Below are positions 48,088 through 57,569 of a DNA stretch of 64,000 bases, piece by piece; positions within the stretch are counted from its first letter, which is position 1, and each line of letters begins with the position of its first letter. This DNA is from an uncultured Agrococcus sp. Lineage in GTDB: Bacteria > Actinomycetota > Actinomycetes > Actinomycetales > Microbacteriaceae. Where the stretch lies: positions 1-64,000 of the forward strand of contig NZ_CAMEFJ010000003.1 of the NCBI RefSeq assembly GCF_945915485.1. The letters are read 5' to 3'. The notes below the pieces were generated by a model. It was not told where the DNA came from. It saw only the letters and a program-made list of their open reading frames with translations, and ran no database searches. The position numbers and the translations under genes are program-made.

Positions 48088-48606
48088 TTACGCAGCCTCG
48101 GACTCCTGTTTTGCACGCAGCGCGTCGACAGCACGGGCTGCCTGCGCGATGGGCGCGTTGAACATGTAGGCTGCTCCGAACAGCGAGGCCTTGAAGGCGC
48201 CTGCCAGCTTTGCCAGCATGACCTCTCGGGACTCGAGCTCGGCGAGCTTGTTGACCTCTTCTGCGTCGAGCGCGTTACCGTCGAAGTAACCGCCCTTGAT
48301 GACGAGATCAGAGTTCGCCTTGGCGAAGTCGCGCAGACCCTTCGCAACGGCGACGGGGTCACCGTGTACGAATGCGATTGCCGACGGACCGACGAGCGTG
48401 TCGTCGAAGGCCGAGATTCCGGCCTGGTTCGCAGCGATCTTGGTAAGCGTGTTCTTCACCACGGCGTACGTCGCGTGCTCGCTGATGGAACGGCGCAGCT
48501 CCTTGAGCTGGCCCACAGTGAGTCCGCGGTACTCGGTGAGCAGCACCGCATTCGAGTTCGCGAAGAGGTCCGCGAGCTCGGCGACTGTCTCATTCTTGTT
48601 CGCCAT
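48088..48606 (-). CDS. rplJ: 50S ribosomal protein L10
   Basis: [63 protein letters not shown]. Confidence 0.97.
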   Translation of the reverse strand: MANKNETVAELADLFANSNAVLLTEYRGLTVGQLKELRRSISEHATYAVVKNTLTKIAANQAGISAFDDTLVGPSAIAFVHGDPVAVAKGLRDFAKANSDLVIKGGYFDGNALDAEEVNKLAELESREVMLAKLAGAFKASLFGAAYMFNAPIAQAARAVDALRAKQESEAA

Positions 48607-48639
48607 GGTGCTCCTTGAATTTGAGCTGGAACCCGGCGC

Positions 48640-48790
48640 ACGAAAAAAGCTCTGGCCGCGCACGTAAGGTACACGCCAGAGCCTGGCTTGAAACTCACCT
48701 GCGCGGGCTGTCACCTTCGTGAACCTTCGTCCCTTGTGCAAGCACAGGGGTAACCAGCGGTCTTTGGTACCGGATCAGCTTACGGGATGC
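48640..48790 (-). ncRNA. L10 leader (ribosomal protein autoregulatory leader) with attenuator hairpin
   Basis: Conserved-looking GTACCAAAGACCGCTGGTTA (minus strand); hairpin GCTCTGGC…GCCAGAGC (48649-48656/48675-48682) followed by a minus-strand T-tract (48643-48648). Confidence 0.75.
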
Positions 48791-49003
48791 CCTGCTGATT
48801 CTGCAACTTCGGGTTCGGAAGAGAGGCGAGCCGCCCCGACCTCGGTCGCGCACACTGTCGGGCCACGTCTCGAAAAACTGATCGAGCGTGAAAAACGGAC
48901 AGATGGGTCAGTAATTCGGTTCACCTGATCGAAACGTCAGTATTTCGTTACAAACCGGAGAAGCCGCCTGCCAGGCATCGTGACACCCAACCCGGCCATA
49001 CCC

Positions 49004-50482
49004 TCAAGTGTCTTCTGCGAGAGGTAGACGCACAGTGAAGACCGCACCAGACGCCTCCTCCCGGTTTGCTGCGGAGATCTGACCGCCGTGCGCCTCCACG
49101 ATCGCCTTCACGATCGCGAGACCCAGGCCCGATGAGCCCGCTTCCCGAGAACGCGAGGCATCGCCGCGCACGAAGCGACCGAAGAGCTTCTCGGCGAGCT
49201 CGACGCTGATGCCGGGCCCGTTGTCGGCGATCGTCACCAGCGCATCCTGACCGTCCAGACCAAGGCTCACGTCGATGCTCGTGCCCTCCGGCGTGTGCAC
49301 GCGCGCGTTCGCGAGCAGGTTCGCAAGCACTTGCTGAAGCCGAAGCACGTCGCCCTGCACCACGACGGGCTCTTCCGGCAGGTCCAACCCGACGGGATAC
49401 TCGCGCCCGGCGGCCTGCGCGTCTGCGACCGCCTCCACCACCAGCTTCGACAGGTCGACCTCAGCGAAGGTCACTTCGCGCCCCTCGTCGAGTCGCGCAA
49501 GCAGCAGCAAATCGTGCACGAGAGCCGACATCCTGTTCGCAGCTCCCTCTATTCGCTTCAACGACAGCCGCGCGTCATCGGACATCCCGAGTTCGTGTTT
49601 TCGCGTGATCTCGGCATAGCCCTTGACCGCTGCCAGGGGTGTGCGCAATTCGTGCGAGGCGTCGGCGACGAACTGTCGCATCCTGTTCTCGCTGGCTGCG
49701 CGGGCTCCGAGTGAAGTCTCGATGTGATTGAGCATGCGGTTGACGCTCTCGCCGACGCGACCGACCTCGGTCGCCGGGTCATCGATGCGCACACGGTTCG
49801 ACATGTGCACATCGCCCGAGTCGAGCGGCAACTGCGATACGCGTTCGGTCGTGAGGACGACGTTCGTCAGCGGCCGCATGGCTCGCCTGATCGTGACATC
49901 GGCGAGTGCAACCAGCAGCGTCGCCGCCGCGATTGCGCTCGTGGCGATGACCATCGTCATGGCCAGCATGGTTTGGTTCATGTCGGCCATGGGCAGTGCC
50001 ACGAACAGCCGAATATTCTGGCTGTTCCCGACCGGGAGTTCAATGGCTCGGTAGTCGCCTCGAACATCGAGCGATGCCGTGTAGGGTTCCTCCTCGATGC
50101 CCGGGGAGCTGCCGACGAGGCGTGCCGTCTGGGGCGGCGTGAGGCTTTCGGTCCGGCCTCCGCCCGTGATGTAAAAGCTCTGCTGGGTAATGCCCTCTAT
50201 CTGGAGCACGCCGACCGTGCCGATTGGACTGCGCGGATCAAGCTGCTGAGCACGATGGTCGCGGAACGATTGCTCGGCTTCGGTCTGCATGCGCATCCCG
50301 TATTCGCGAACTTGGTCGTCGAGCCGATCCAGCAGGACGGAACGCATGACAAGCATGCTCGTCACCGTGACAGCAACTGTCAAGAGCATGAACAGGGCGA
50401 TGGTGACGACCAGCAGTCGCTTCCGCAGAGACCAGCTGCTGAAGCGCGACCGTCGGGCGACTCCGACGCCTGCCCGTGTCAC
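49004..50482 (-). CDS. HAMP-containing sensor histidine kinase
   Basis: FVADASHELRTPLAAVKGYAEITRKHE…VTIADNGPGISVELAEKLFGRFVRGDASRSREAGSSGLGLAIVKAIVEAHGG. Confidence 0.95.
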   Translation of the reverse strand: MTRAGVGVARRSRFSSWSLRKRLLVVTIALFMLLTVAVTVTSMLVMRSVLLDRLDDQVREYGMRMQTEAEQSFRDHRAQQLDPRSPIGTVGVLQIEGITQQSFYITGGGRTESLTPPQTARLVGSSPGIEEEPYTASLDVRGDYRAIELPVGNSQNIRLFVALPMADMNQTMLAMTMVIATSAIAAATLLVALADVTIRRAMRPLTNVVLTTERVSQLPLDSGDVHMSNRVRIDDPATEVGRVGESVNRMLNHIETSLGARAASENRMRQFVADASHELRTPLAAVKGYAEITRKHELGMSDDARLSLKRIEGAANRMSALVHDLLLLARLDEGREVTFAEVDLSKLVVEAVADAQAAGREYPVGLDLPEEPVVVQGDVLRLQQVLANLLANARVHTPEGTSIDVSLGLDGQDALVTIADNGPGISVELAEKLFGRFVRGDASRSREAGSSGLGLAIVKAIVEAHGGQISAANREEASGAVFTVRLPLAEDT

Positions 50483-51222
50483 GACGCGGGGCGGATCTGG
50501 TACCCGACACCGCGGACGGTGTGGATCATGGGTTCGCCGAGCGTATCGATCTTCTTGCGCAGGTACGAGATATAGAGCTCGACTACGGATGCGCGCCCGC
50601 CGAAGTCGTACGACCAGACGCGGTCGAGAATCTGCGCCTTGGAGAGCACACGTCGGGGGTTGCGCATGAGGTAGCGCAGCAGTTCGAATTCGGTCGCTGT
50701 CAGTTCGACGGCTGTTCCGTCGCGCTGCACTTCATAACTGTCCTCGTCGAGCATGAGGTCGCCGACCCACAGAACACTCGATTCCTCCGCAATCGATGCA
50801 CTGCGTCGGATGAGACCCCGCAGCCTTGCGACGACCTCTTCGATGCCGAAGGGCTTCGTCACGTAGTCGTCGCCGCCCGCTGTCAGACCGGTGACTCGGT
50901 CTTCCAGCGAGTCCTTCGCGGTCAGGAACAGCACCGGCATGTCGAAGCCCGCGCCGCGCATCCGCTGCAGCACCTGGAGCCCGTCGAAGTCGGGCAGCAT
51001 GATGTCGAGGACGACAGCGTCCGGCCGGAATTCACGGACCGCTTGGAGTGCCTGCTGGCCGTTCGCAGCCGTGCGTACCTCCCATCCCTCGTACTTCAGG
51101 CCCATGGAGACCAGGTCGGCGAGCGACTGCTCGTCATCGACCACGACAACCCGGATCGGCGACCCGTCGGGGCGCGTCAATCGCGGCTGGGCGCGGAGGT
51201 GCTCTTGCGCTGATTCCGTCAT
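50479..51222 (-). CDS. OmpR-family response regulator
   Basis: RVVVVDDEQSLADLVSMGLKYEGWEV…VLDIMLPDFDGLQVLQRMR…LLRYLMRNPRRVLSKAQILDRVWSYDFGGRASVVELYISYLRKKID. Confidence 0.95.
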   Translation of the reverse strand: MTESAQEHLRAQPRLTRPDGSPIRVVVVDDEQSLADLVSMGLKYEGWEVRTAANGQQALQAVREFRPDAVVLDIMLPDFDGLQVLQRMRGAGFDMPVLFLTAKDSLEDRVTGLTAGGDDYVTKPFGIEEVVARLRGLIRRSASIAEESSVLWVGDLMLDEDSYEVQRDGTAVELTATEFELLRYLMRNPRRVLSKAQILDRVWSYDFGGRASVVELYISYLRKKIDTLGEPMIHTVRGVGYQIRPAS

Positions 51223-51414
51223 ACTTCTCCATTATCGTGCGTTCTCTATGCGAGTGCTATGTAGCGAGCCTGGTTTTCTATGTGATCTCTGTGTCCGGCA
51301 CCTTCGTGAAATTCCGATGCCCGAGTACTCGAAACGGGGATAAGCGACGGAGCGGTCGCGATAGCCAGAGCGTCGCTCACCCTCGAGACTGTGGTTGGTG
51401 CCAAGATAGTTCGC

Positions 51415-52020
51415 ATGCAGGATTCGCAGCTCGACCTCTTCGCACCGGCGGAACCGCTGCACCTGCAGCGAATCCTGGCCCGCTCATCAGATCGTGTCTC
51501 GTGGCTGCGCCACAGGGCCATGGGAGTCACCGCGACGGATGCCGCCCGCCTGAGTTCACCGAAGGCACTCCAGTCGGTCGCTTGGGAGAAGCGCACGGGC
51601 GGCAACGGATTCTCCGGCAACCGCTACACCGATCACGGCAAGGAGCGCGAGCCGCACATTGCCAAGTGGGTTGCTGAGCGATTCCCGCTCGAATCTAGCG
51701 ATGCACTGTTCCACTCGACGCGCGAACGTCGGCACCTCGCGACTCCCGACGGCCTCAGCGTGGATGGTCTCACGCTCTGCGAGATCAAGACCACCTCGAA
51801 GCCGCTCCGCAAGCCGCCGGCGAACTATCTGCGTCAGATCTGGTGGCAGCAGTATGTACTGGGGGCGGAGCGCACGCTGTTCGTGTGGGAGCAGCACCGC
51901 GACTTCGCGCCGCTCGGTGAACCGCAATACCTCTGGATCGATCGCAACGACAGCGAAATCGAAGTCCTGGTGCAGCGCGCCAACCTGTTGCTGCAGGCGA
52001 TGGGGACGAGCGCACCGTGA
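51415..52020 (+). CDS. YqaJ-family viral-recombinase-like nuclease
   Basis: WLRHRAMGVTATDAARL…DHGKEREPHIAKWV…RRHLATPDGLSVDGLTLCEIKTTSKPLRKPPANYLRQIWWQQYVLGAERTLFVWE. Confidence 0.8.
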   Translation: MQDSQLDLFAPAEPLHLQRILARSSDRVSWLRHRAMGVTATDAARLSSPKALQSVAWEKRTGGNGFSGNRYTDHGKEREPHIAKWVAERFPLESSDALFHSTRERRHLATPDGLSVDGLTLCEIKTTSKPLRKPPANYLRQIWWQQYVLGAERTLFVWEQHRDFAPLGEPQYLWIDRNDSEIEVLVQRANLLLQAMGTSAP

Positions 52021-52751
52021 CCGCCCTGGTGCTCCACGATCTTGGTGGTACCTCGCGACAGCTCATTCCGATGATGCCGGCCATGCCGGACGTATGGGCG
52101 CCCGACCTCCCCGCTCACGGAGTGAACCCTGTGCCGGACGACCTCGACGATCTCTCGCTCTATCGACTCGCGCGGACAGTGGCCGAAGGGATGCCCGAGC
52201 GGGCGTCCGAGAACCCGCTCACCATTATCGGCGTCGGGCTCGGTGCCGCGATCGGTCTGCGCCTCGTGCTGTCGCGGCTGCACAAGATCGACCGTTTCGT
52301 TGCGATTCGCCCGTCGTTCGGGCCCAGATCACTGCCCGAGAACCTGACCGTGTACCCCGTTATCGCCGAGTTGCTGGGGGGCCATCCGCGGGATGCCGTG
52401 CAGCGTTTCGAGACCAGCGGCGTCTTCAACGACATCCGCAGGTCCTCGCGGGCAGCCGCCAATGAAGCGCTGCAGTTGATTCAGGAACCGAATGCGGCCG
52501 AGCGCAGAGCGCGGTTCAGCGAGATCCCGATGTATGCGGCGTATCGCGAAGACGAGTTCGCCGATCTGGATGTCGCCGCCATGGTCATCGCCGACCCGAC
52601 CGACCCCGTGCACCCGCTCTGGCTCGCGCAGCAGTGGCAACACCTCCTCGGGGCCGCCATGCGGGTCACGCCCGACCGCGGCCGCAATCCGCACGCCGTC
52701 GATGCCTGGATTCAGAACGAACTCGCGACCTACCTGGTCGGCGTACGCTGA
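52017..52751 (+). CDS. Alpha/beta hydrolase-like protein
   Basis: MTALVLHDLGGTSRQLIPMMPAMPDVWAPDLPAHGVNPVPDDLDDLSLYRLARTVAEG; start overlaps the YqaJ stop. Confidence 0.75.
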   Translation: MTALVLHDLGGTSRQLIPMMPAMPDVWAPDLPAHGVNPVPDDLDDLSLYRLARTVAEGMPERASENPLTIIGVGLGAAIGLRLVLSRLHKIDRFVAIRPSFGPRSLPENLTVYPVIAELLGGHPRDAVQRFETSGVFNDIRRSSRAAANEALQLIQEPNAAERRARFSEIPMYAAYREDEFADLDVAAMVIADPTDPVHPLWLAQQWQHLLGAAMRVTPDRGRNPHAVDAWIQNELATYLVGVR

Positions 52752-52962
52752 CCAAGGTGACGTTGATCGGTCCGGTTACTGCGAGACCCACGCGGCTCAG
52801 ATCGCGCGGATAGGGGTTGAGCTTGAAGCGGAGATCTGCGCGCCCAGACGGATTTTATCGGTTGAGACGGCGTCTAGACCCGTAATAACCGTCTGGAGCC
52901 GATGATTCGCTGAGAGTGTCGAAACCGGTTGAAGCACGCGGCTCTTCCCAACCACTGTGCCG

Positions 52963-53175
52963 CTCCAAAGGTTTACCTGCTCGGAGATCCCTGCCTTGCA
53001 GGAAATCGGTCCTCGACCCTTTGACAACGGCACCTCCAAGGGTCTACCTACCCGGAGATCCCTGCCCGTCAGGAATTCGGTTCACCACCCTTCCCCGAAA
53101 GCCCTTCCAAAAGTTCACCTACTCGGAGGATCCCTGCCCGTCAGGAAATCGGTCCTCGACCGATTTCGGCACATA
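52963..53175. repeat. Three tandem degenerate copies of a 71-bp repeat
   Basis: Copies start at ~52963, ~53034, ~53105; shared core 'tcggag(g)atccctgccNgtcaggaaNtcggt'. Confidence 0.8.
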
Positions 53176-53838
53176 CCGATTCGATTCGACGAGCACGAGC
53201 ACCATCAGCCACAGAACACCGATACCGGCAGCGACGTGTTCGGCGATCGCCCCCAGCTCGGAGGTGCTGCCCGCAAGCGAGAGGAGTCCTCCCGTGCCCG
53301 CGATCACGCCGATCAGCACAGCTGCAACGATCGTCACGACTCTGAACCGACGTGACCCCGTGAATGCGATCTGGAGCATCGCAAGGCATCCGAGCACGAA
53401 ACCGAAGATCGCGAACCAGATGTGCACGAGATCTTGAGCTGTTGCGTCCGGGTTGCCGAGCCCCGGGCAGTTCTCCGTACAGTTCACCTGGCTCGCGACA
53501 AGGAAGGCGAGCGCCGCAAGCGCGATGGTGATCCAGGCCGGCAGCGGTTTCGTTCGAACGCGACGCAACGGCCAGGCTGAAAGAAGAAACCCGAGCGCCA
53601 GCATCGTGAAGCCGGTTTTGAAATCGCTCTCGGTCAAGAGTCCCTGGGCACCGAACTCCGAAATGTAGTACCACCGGTCGTGATGGGCTCGCTGAGCGAC
53701 CATGATGCCGCCACCACCGGCCAGCAACAGAACCACGGCGAGTGCGACCACTCGCTCAAGCGCCATGCGACTGATCCCCACATCTTCGAGCGTATCCCAG
53801 CCGCGGACCGTGTCGGACGTCGAACGAGCACCCGCCAT
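53119..53838 (-). CDS. DUF998-like membrane protein
   Basis: RWYYISEFGAQGLLTESDFKTGFTMLALGFLLSAWPLRRV…NCTENCPGLGNPDATAQDLVHIWFAIFGF. Confidence 0.75.
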   Translation of the reverse strand: MAGARSTSDTVRGWDTLEDVGISRMALERVVALAVVLLLAGGGGIMVAQRAHHDRWYYISEFGAQGLLTESDFKTGFTMLALGFLLSAWPLRRVRTKPLPAWITIALAALAFLVASQVNCTENCPGLGNPDATAQDLVHIWFAIFGFVLGCLAMLQIAFTGSRRFRVVTIVAAVLIGVIAGTGGLLSLAGSTSELGAIAEHVAAGIGVLWLMVLVLVESNRYVPKSVEDRFPDGQGSSE

Positions 53839-53910
53839 TATTGCGAAACTCAGTGCAACAGTGCGTCATATCTCTCGCACGTCGATTCCCGATTCCGATA
53901 GCTTGGAGAC

Positions 53911-54861
53911 ATGCGTGCAGTAGCTCTCCAATCGCTCGGCCCAGACGCCGTTCCTTCGGTCACCGACGTCGAGGCGCCCATCGCTCTCATGAACGAAGCA
54001 CTCGTCGACGTACGAGCGGCGGGAATAAACCCCATCGATTGGAAGAGCATCCGCGGCAAGGGCGTCGCGCCCGCCGTGAAGCTCTTCCCCTGGGTCCCTG
54101 GCAATGACTTCGCGGGCACCGTCGCGCAGTCGCCGTACGAGGCTCACGAGCTCCAGGCCGGTGACGCTGTCTTCGGGATCGCGAACCCCGGCCGCAGCGG
54201 CGGCTCGTTCGCAGAGCAGGCGGCGGTGTCTACGCTGCAGATCGCTCGCAAGCCCGAGTCGCTGACTTTCGAAGAGGCCGCTGCTGTTCCGTGCGCAGGG
54301 CTCACCGCATGGGATGCCGTCGTGCGGGTCGCGAAAGCGCGAACGGGGCAGCGCATCCTGGTCCATGCCGGGGCAGGAGGGGTAGGCCACTTCGCGGTCC
54401 AGTTCGCTCGCTTCTTCGGCGCGCACGTCATCGCGACGGCCTCCGAACGCAACCTGGACTTCCTGCGCGAGCTCGGAGCAGACGAGGTCATCGACTACCG
54501 GGCTCAACGCTTCGAAGAAACTACGCAGAAGGTCGACGTCGTCGTCGACCTCGTCGGCAACGTGCAAGACGACACCGGTTCGCGTTCCCTCAACGTATTG
54601 AAGAGCGACGGGCTGTACCTGAACATCCCGACGGGGTCGTGGCCGGGCTACGCAGAGGCCGCAGAGCGAGCCGGTATGCGCTACTCGCACATCAAAGTCG
54701 AACCCGATCGCGAGAATCTCGCGACGATAGGGCGGCTGCTCGACAACGGGGATGTGAGGGTGCACGTCGACGACGTGTTCGCGCTGGAAGACATCGAGTC
54801 GGCCATCGAGGCCCAATCGAGCGGGCACACGCGCGGCAAGCTCGTGCTCAAAGTGGCTTAG
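53911..54861 (+). CDS. NADP-dependent zinc-type alcohol dehydrogenase-like / quinone oxidoreductase
   Basis: GINPIDWKSIRGKGVAPAVKLFPWVPGNDFAGTV…ILVHAGAGGVGHFAVQFARFFGAHVIATASERNLDFLRELGADEVIDY. Confidence 0.9.
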   Translation: MRAVALQSLGPDAVPSVTDVEAPIALMNEALVDVRAAGINPIDWKSIRGKGVAPAVKLFPWVPGNDFAGTVAQSPYEAHELQAGDAVFGIANPGRSGGSFAEQAAVSTLQIARKPESLTFEEAAAVPCAGLTAWDAVVRVAKARTGQRILVHAGAGGVGHFAVQFARFFGAHVIATASERNLDFLRELGADEVIDYRAQRFEETTQKVDVVVDLVGNVQDDTGSRSLNVLKSDGLYLNIPTGSWPGYAEAAERAGMRYSHIKVEPDRENLATIGRLLDNGDVRVHVDDVFALEDIESAIEAQSSGHTRGKLVLKVA

Positions 54862-54888
54862 CGTTCGCCGACACGGCAAGATAGTCCT

Positions 54889-56535
54889 ATGAGCGATGCG
54901 AAGAAGCCGCTGCTGGAAGTCGAGGGCCTGAAGGTCGAGTTCACAACGCAGGATGGCAACGTCACGGCCGTGCACGAGGCGAGCCTCTCGATCGGCGCGG
55001 GCGAAACCTTGGCCATCGTGGGCGAGTCCGGCTCGGGCAAGTCGACGACGGCGATGTCGGTTATCGGCCTGCTACCCGGCAACGGACGCGTCGGCGCGGG
55101 CAGCATCCGCCTCGACGGCGAAGAGCTGGTCGGTGCGAGCGAATCGAAGATGCGCTCCATCCGCGGCCGTCGTATCGGCCTCGTGCCGCAGGACCCGATG
55201 TCGAATCTGAACCCCGTCGCGAAGATCGGCACGCAGGTCGCGGAGACGCTGCTCGCCCATGGCCTCGCCACGAAGAAGAACATCGACGAGAAGGTCGTTG
55301 CGACGCTCGAAGCCGCGGGTCTCCCGAATGCCGCCGAGCGCGCAAAGCAGTACCCGCACGAGTTCTCCGGCGGGATGCGCCAGCGCGCGCTCATCGCGAT
55401 CGGGCTCGCCTGCCAGCCCGAGCTGCTCATCGCGGATGAGCCGACCAGCGCACTCGACGTGACAGTACAGCGGACGATCCTTGATCAGCTCGACGAGATG
55501 ACGCGCGAGATCGGCACCTCCGTCCTGTTGATCACGCACGACCTCGGGCTCGCTGCCGAGCGTGCACAGCAGGTCGTGGTCATGCACCGCGGACGAGTCG
55601 TCGAACAGGGGCCCGCGAAGCAGATTCTCGAAGACCCTCAGCACGCGTACACGCAGTCGCTCGTGAAAGCGGCCCCTTCCGTCGCTATGGCGCGGCTCGC
55701 TCCGGAAGACTTCATCGACCACGGTGACACCGCGACGGACGGCACCGTGGATACGATCGTCGAGTTCGAGAACGTCACGAAGGAATTCCAGATACGCGGT
55801 CGACGAGAACCGTTCAAGGCGGTCGACGATGTCTCGCTGAAAGTGCCGCGCGGCACGACGGTGTCCATCGTGGGCGAATCCGGCTCCGGCAAGACAACGA
55901 CCGCCAGGATGCTCCTGAAGGCGTACGAGCCCACGAGCGGCACCGTGCGCTTCGAGGGCAAAGACGTCTTCGGGCTCTCACGGGCGGAGCAGCGGGAGTT
56001 CCGGCAGCGGGTGCAGCCCGTCTTCCAGGACCCGTATTCCTCGCTGAACCAGATGTTCACAATCGAGCGCATCATCCAGGAACCACTCGATTTCTACAAG
56101 AAGGGCACGAAGACCGAACGGCAGAAGCGCGTTCGCGAGCTGCTCGACCACGTTGCCCTGCCGAGCGACATGGCGCGGCGGTACCCCTCCGAGCTTTCCG
56201 GCGGCCAGCGACAGCGCGTCGCCATTGCACGGGCGCTCGCCCTCTCACCCGACTTGATCGTCTGCGACGAGCCGGTATCAGCGCTGGATGTGCTGGTGCA
56301 GGATCAGATTCTGCGCCTGCTCGGCGACCTGCAGAAGGATTTGGGGCTCAGCTACCTCTTCATCTCCCACGATCTCGCCGTCGTACGGCTCATCAGCGAC
56401 TACGTCGCCGTGATGCAAGACGGGAAGCTCGTCGAGGCGGCGACGAGCGAAGAGATCTTCACCAATCCCCGCGACCCGTATACGCGCAAGCTGCTCGCTT
56501 CGATTCCCGGCAACGAGCTCAAAATCGCGAGCTAG
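54889..56535 (+). CDS. Peptide/nickel ABC transporter ATPase, fused DppD-DppF type
   Basis: Two Walker A motifs (GESGSGKSTTAMS, GESGSGKTTTARM) and two ABC signatures (FSGGMRQRALIA, LSGGQRQRVAIA). Confidence 0.92.
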   Translation: MSDAKKPLLEVEGLKVEFTTQDGNVTAVHEASLSIGAGETLAIVGESGSGKSTTAMSVIGLLPGNGRVGAGSIRLDGEELVGASESKMRSIRGRRIGLVPQDPMSNLNPVAKIGTQVAETLLAHGLATKKNIDEKVVATLEAAGLPNAAERAKQYPHEFSGGMRQRALIAIGLACQPELLIADEPTSALDVTVQRTILDQLDEMTREIGTSVLLITHDLGLAAERAQQVVVMHRGRVVEQGPAKQILEDPQHAYTQSLVKAAPSVAMARLAPEDFIDHGDTATDGTVDTIVEFENVTKEFQIRGRREPFKAVDDVSLKVPRGTTVSIVGESGSGKTTTARMLLKAYEPTSGTVRFEGKDVFGLSRAEQREFRQRVQPVFQDPYSSLNQMFTIERIIQEPLDFYKKGTKTERQKRVRELLDHVALPSDMARRYPSELSGGQRQRVAIARALALSPDLIVCDEPVSALDVLVQDQILRLLGDLQKDLGLSYLFISHDLAVVRLISDYVAVMQDGKLVEAATSEEIFTNPRDPYTRKLLASIPGNELKIAS

Positions 56536-56633
56536 CGCCAGCTCAGGGACGCAGCAGCATTCAAGGCGGTGTTTGAGTCGGTATTTCCGAAGAATTCCGA
56601 CCCGAACCCCGCCCCGAACAGGGTGCGACCGCG

Positions 56634-57569
56634 TTAGCGTTTCCGGGACCTCGGGTCCATCGCCTCGCGCAGCGCCTCGCCGAACAGCGTGAAGCCGAAG
56701 GCCGTGATCATGATGCACAAGCCGGGCAGGAACGCCAGCTGCGGTGCAATCGCAAGCTCGTTCTGAGCGTAGGTCAGCATCCTGCCCCACTCCGCGGTCT
56801 CGGGGCGACCGCCGCCGAGCCCCAGGAACGAGAGCGCCGCCGCATCGATAACAGCGGTTGCGAGCGTCAGCGTCGCCTGCACGATTACGGGCCCGACGGA
56901 GTTCGGCAGGAGGTGCGACATCGTCACGCGACCCCTTCCGAGCCCGAGCGTGCGGGCGGCCAGCACGTAGTCGGCCTCCCGCTGCTGGAGCATCGACGAA
57001 CGCAGCAGGCGGGCAAAGATCGGCACCTGCGCAACTCCGATGGCGATCATCACGGCAAGCGGCGTTGGGCCGAGAATCGCGGCGATCGAAACGGCCAGCA
57101 GCAGATTCGGCACAGACAGCAGAATGTCGACGAACCGCATGATCACGGTGTCGACCCATTTGCCGAACGCGCCGGCGATCGCACCGAGAAGCATGCCGCC
57201 GACGAGGCCGAACAGCGTCGAGACGATACCGATCACGAGGGAGGCTCGTGCTCCCCAGATCAGCTTCGAGAGGACGTCGCCGCCGAAGCGGTCGATGCCG
57301 AGGGGGTATCCCGGAATTTCGCCGATACCCGGCAGATACGTAGGGGTCAGATGCTCCCTGGCCGGGCTCGCGAGCTCGGGGTACGGGGCGAGCCACGGCG
57401 CGAAAATCGCGACCAGCACGAAGAGAGCGACGACGATAGCTCCCGTCCAGGCTCCCGGATTGCGACGCAGACGCCGGAAGATGTCACTCCAGTAACTGCC
57501 GCTTCTGCGGGCTCCCGCACCGTCCTCTGGTCCCCCGGGTGCGACGGGGATGACGCCTGCCGTACTCAC
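56634..57569 (-). CDS. Peptide ABC transporter permease (DppC-like)
   Basis: RNPGAWTGAIVVALFVLVAIFAPWLAPY…YPLGIDRFGGDVLSKLIWGARASLVIGIVS. Confidence 0.9.
   Translation of the reverse strand: MSTAGVIPVAPGGPEDGAGARRSGSYWSDIFRRLRRNPGAWTGAIVVALFVLVAIFAPWLAPYPELASPAREHLTPTYLPGIGEIPGYPLGIDRFGGDVLSKLIWGARASLVIGIVSTLFGLVGGMLLGAIAGAFGKWVDTVIMRFVDILLSVPNLLLAVSIAAILGPTPLAVMIAIGVAQVPIFARLLRSSMLQQREADYVLAARTLGLGRGRVTMSHLLPNSVGPVIVQATLTLATAVIDAAALSFLGLGGGRPETAEWGRMLTYAQNELAIAPQLAFLPGLCIMITAFGFTLFGEALREAMDPRSRKR

Noticed and set aside
51415-52020. YqaJ-family nuclease as a sign of a prophage or defence island
   Set aside because: No neighbouring phage, recombinase (RecT/Bet) or defence genes; flanked by a two-component system and an alpha/beta hydrolase, and chromosomal YqaJ-like genes are common in Actinobacteria.
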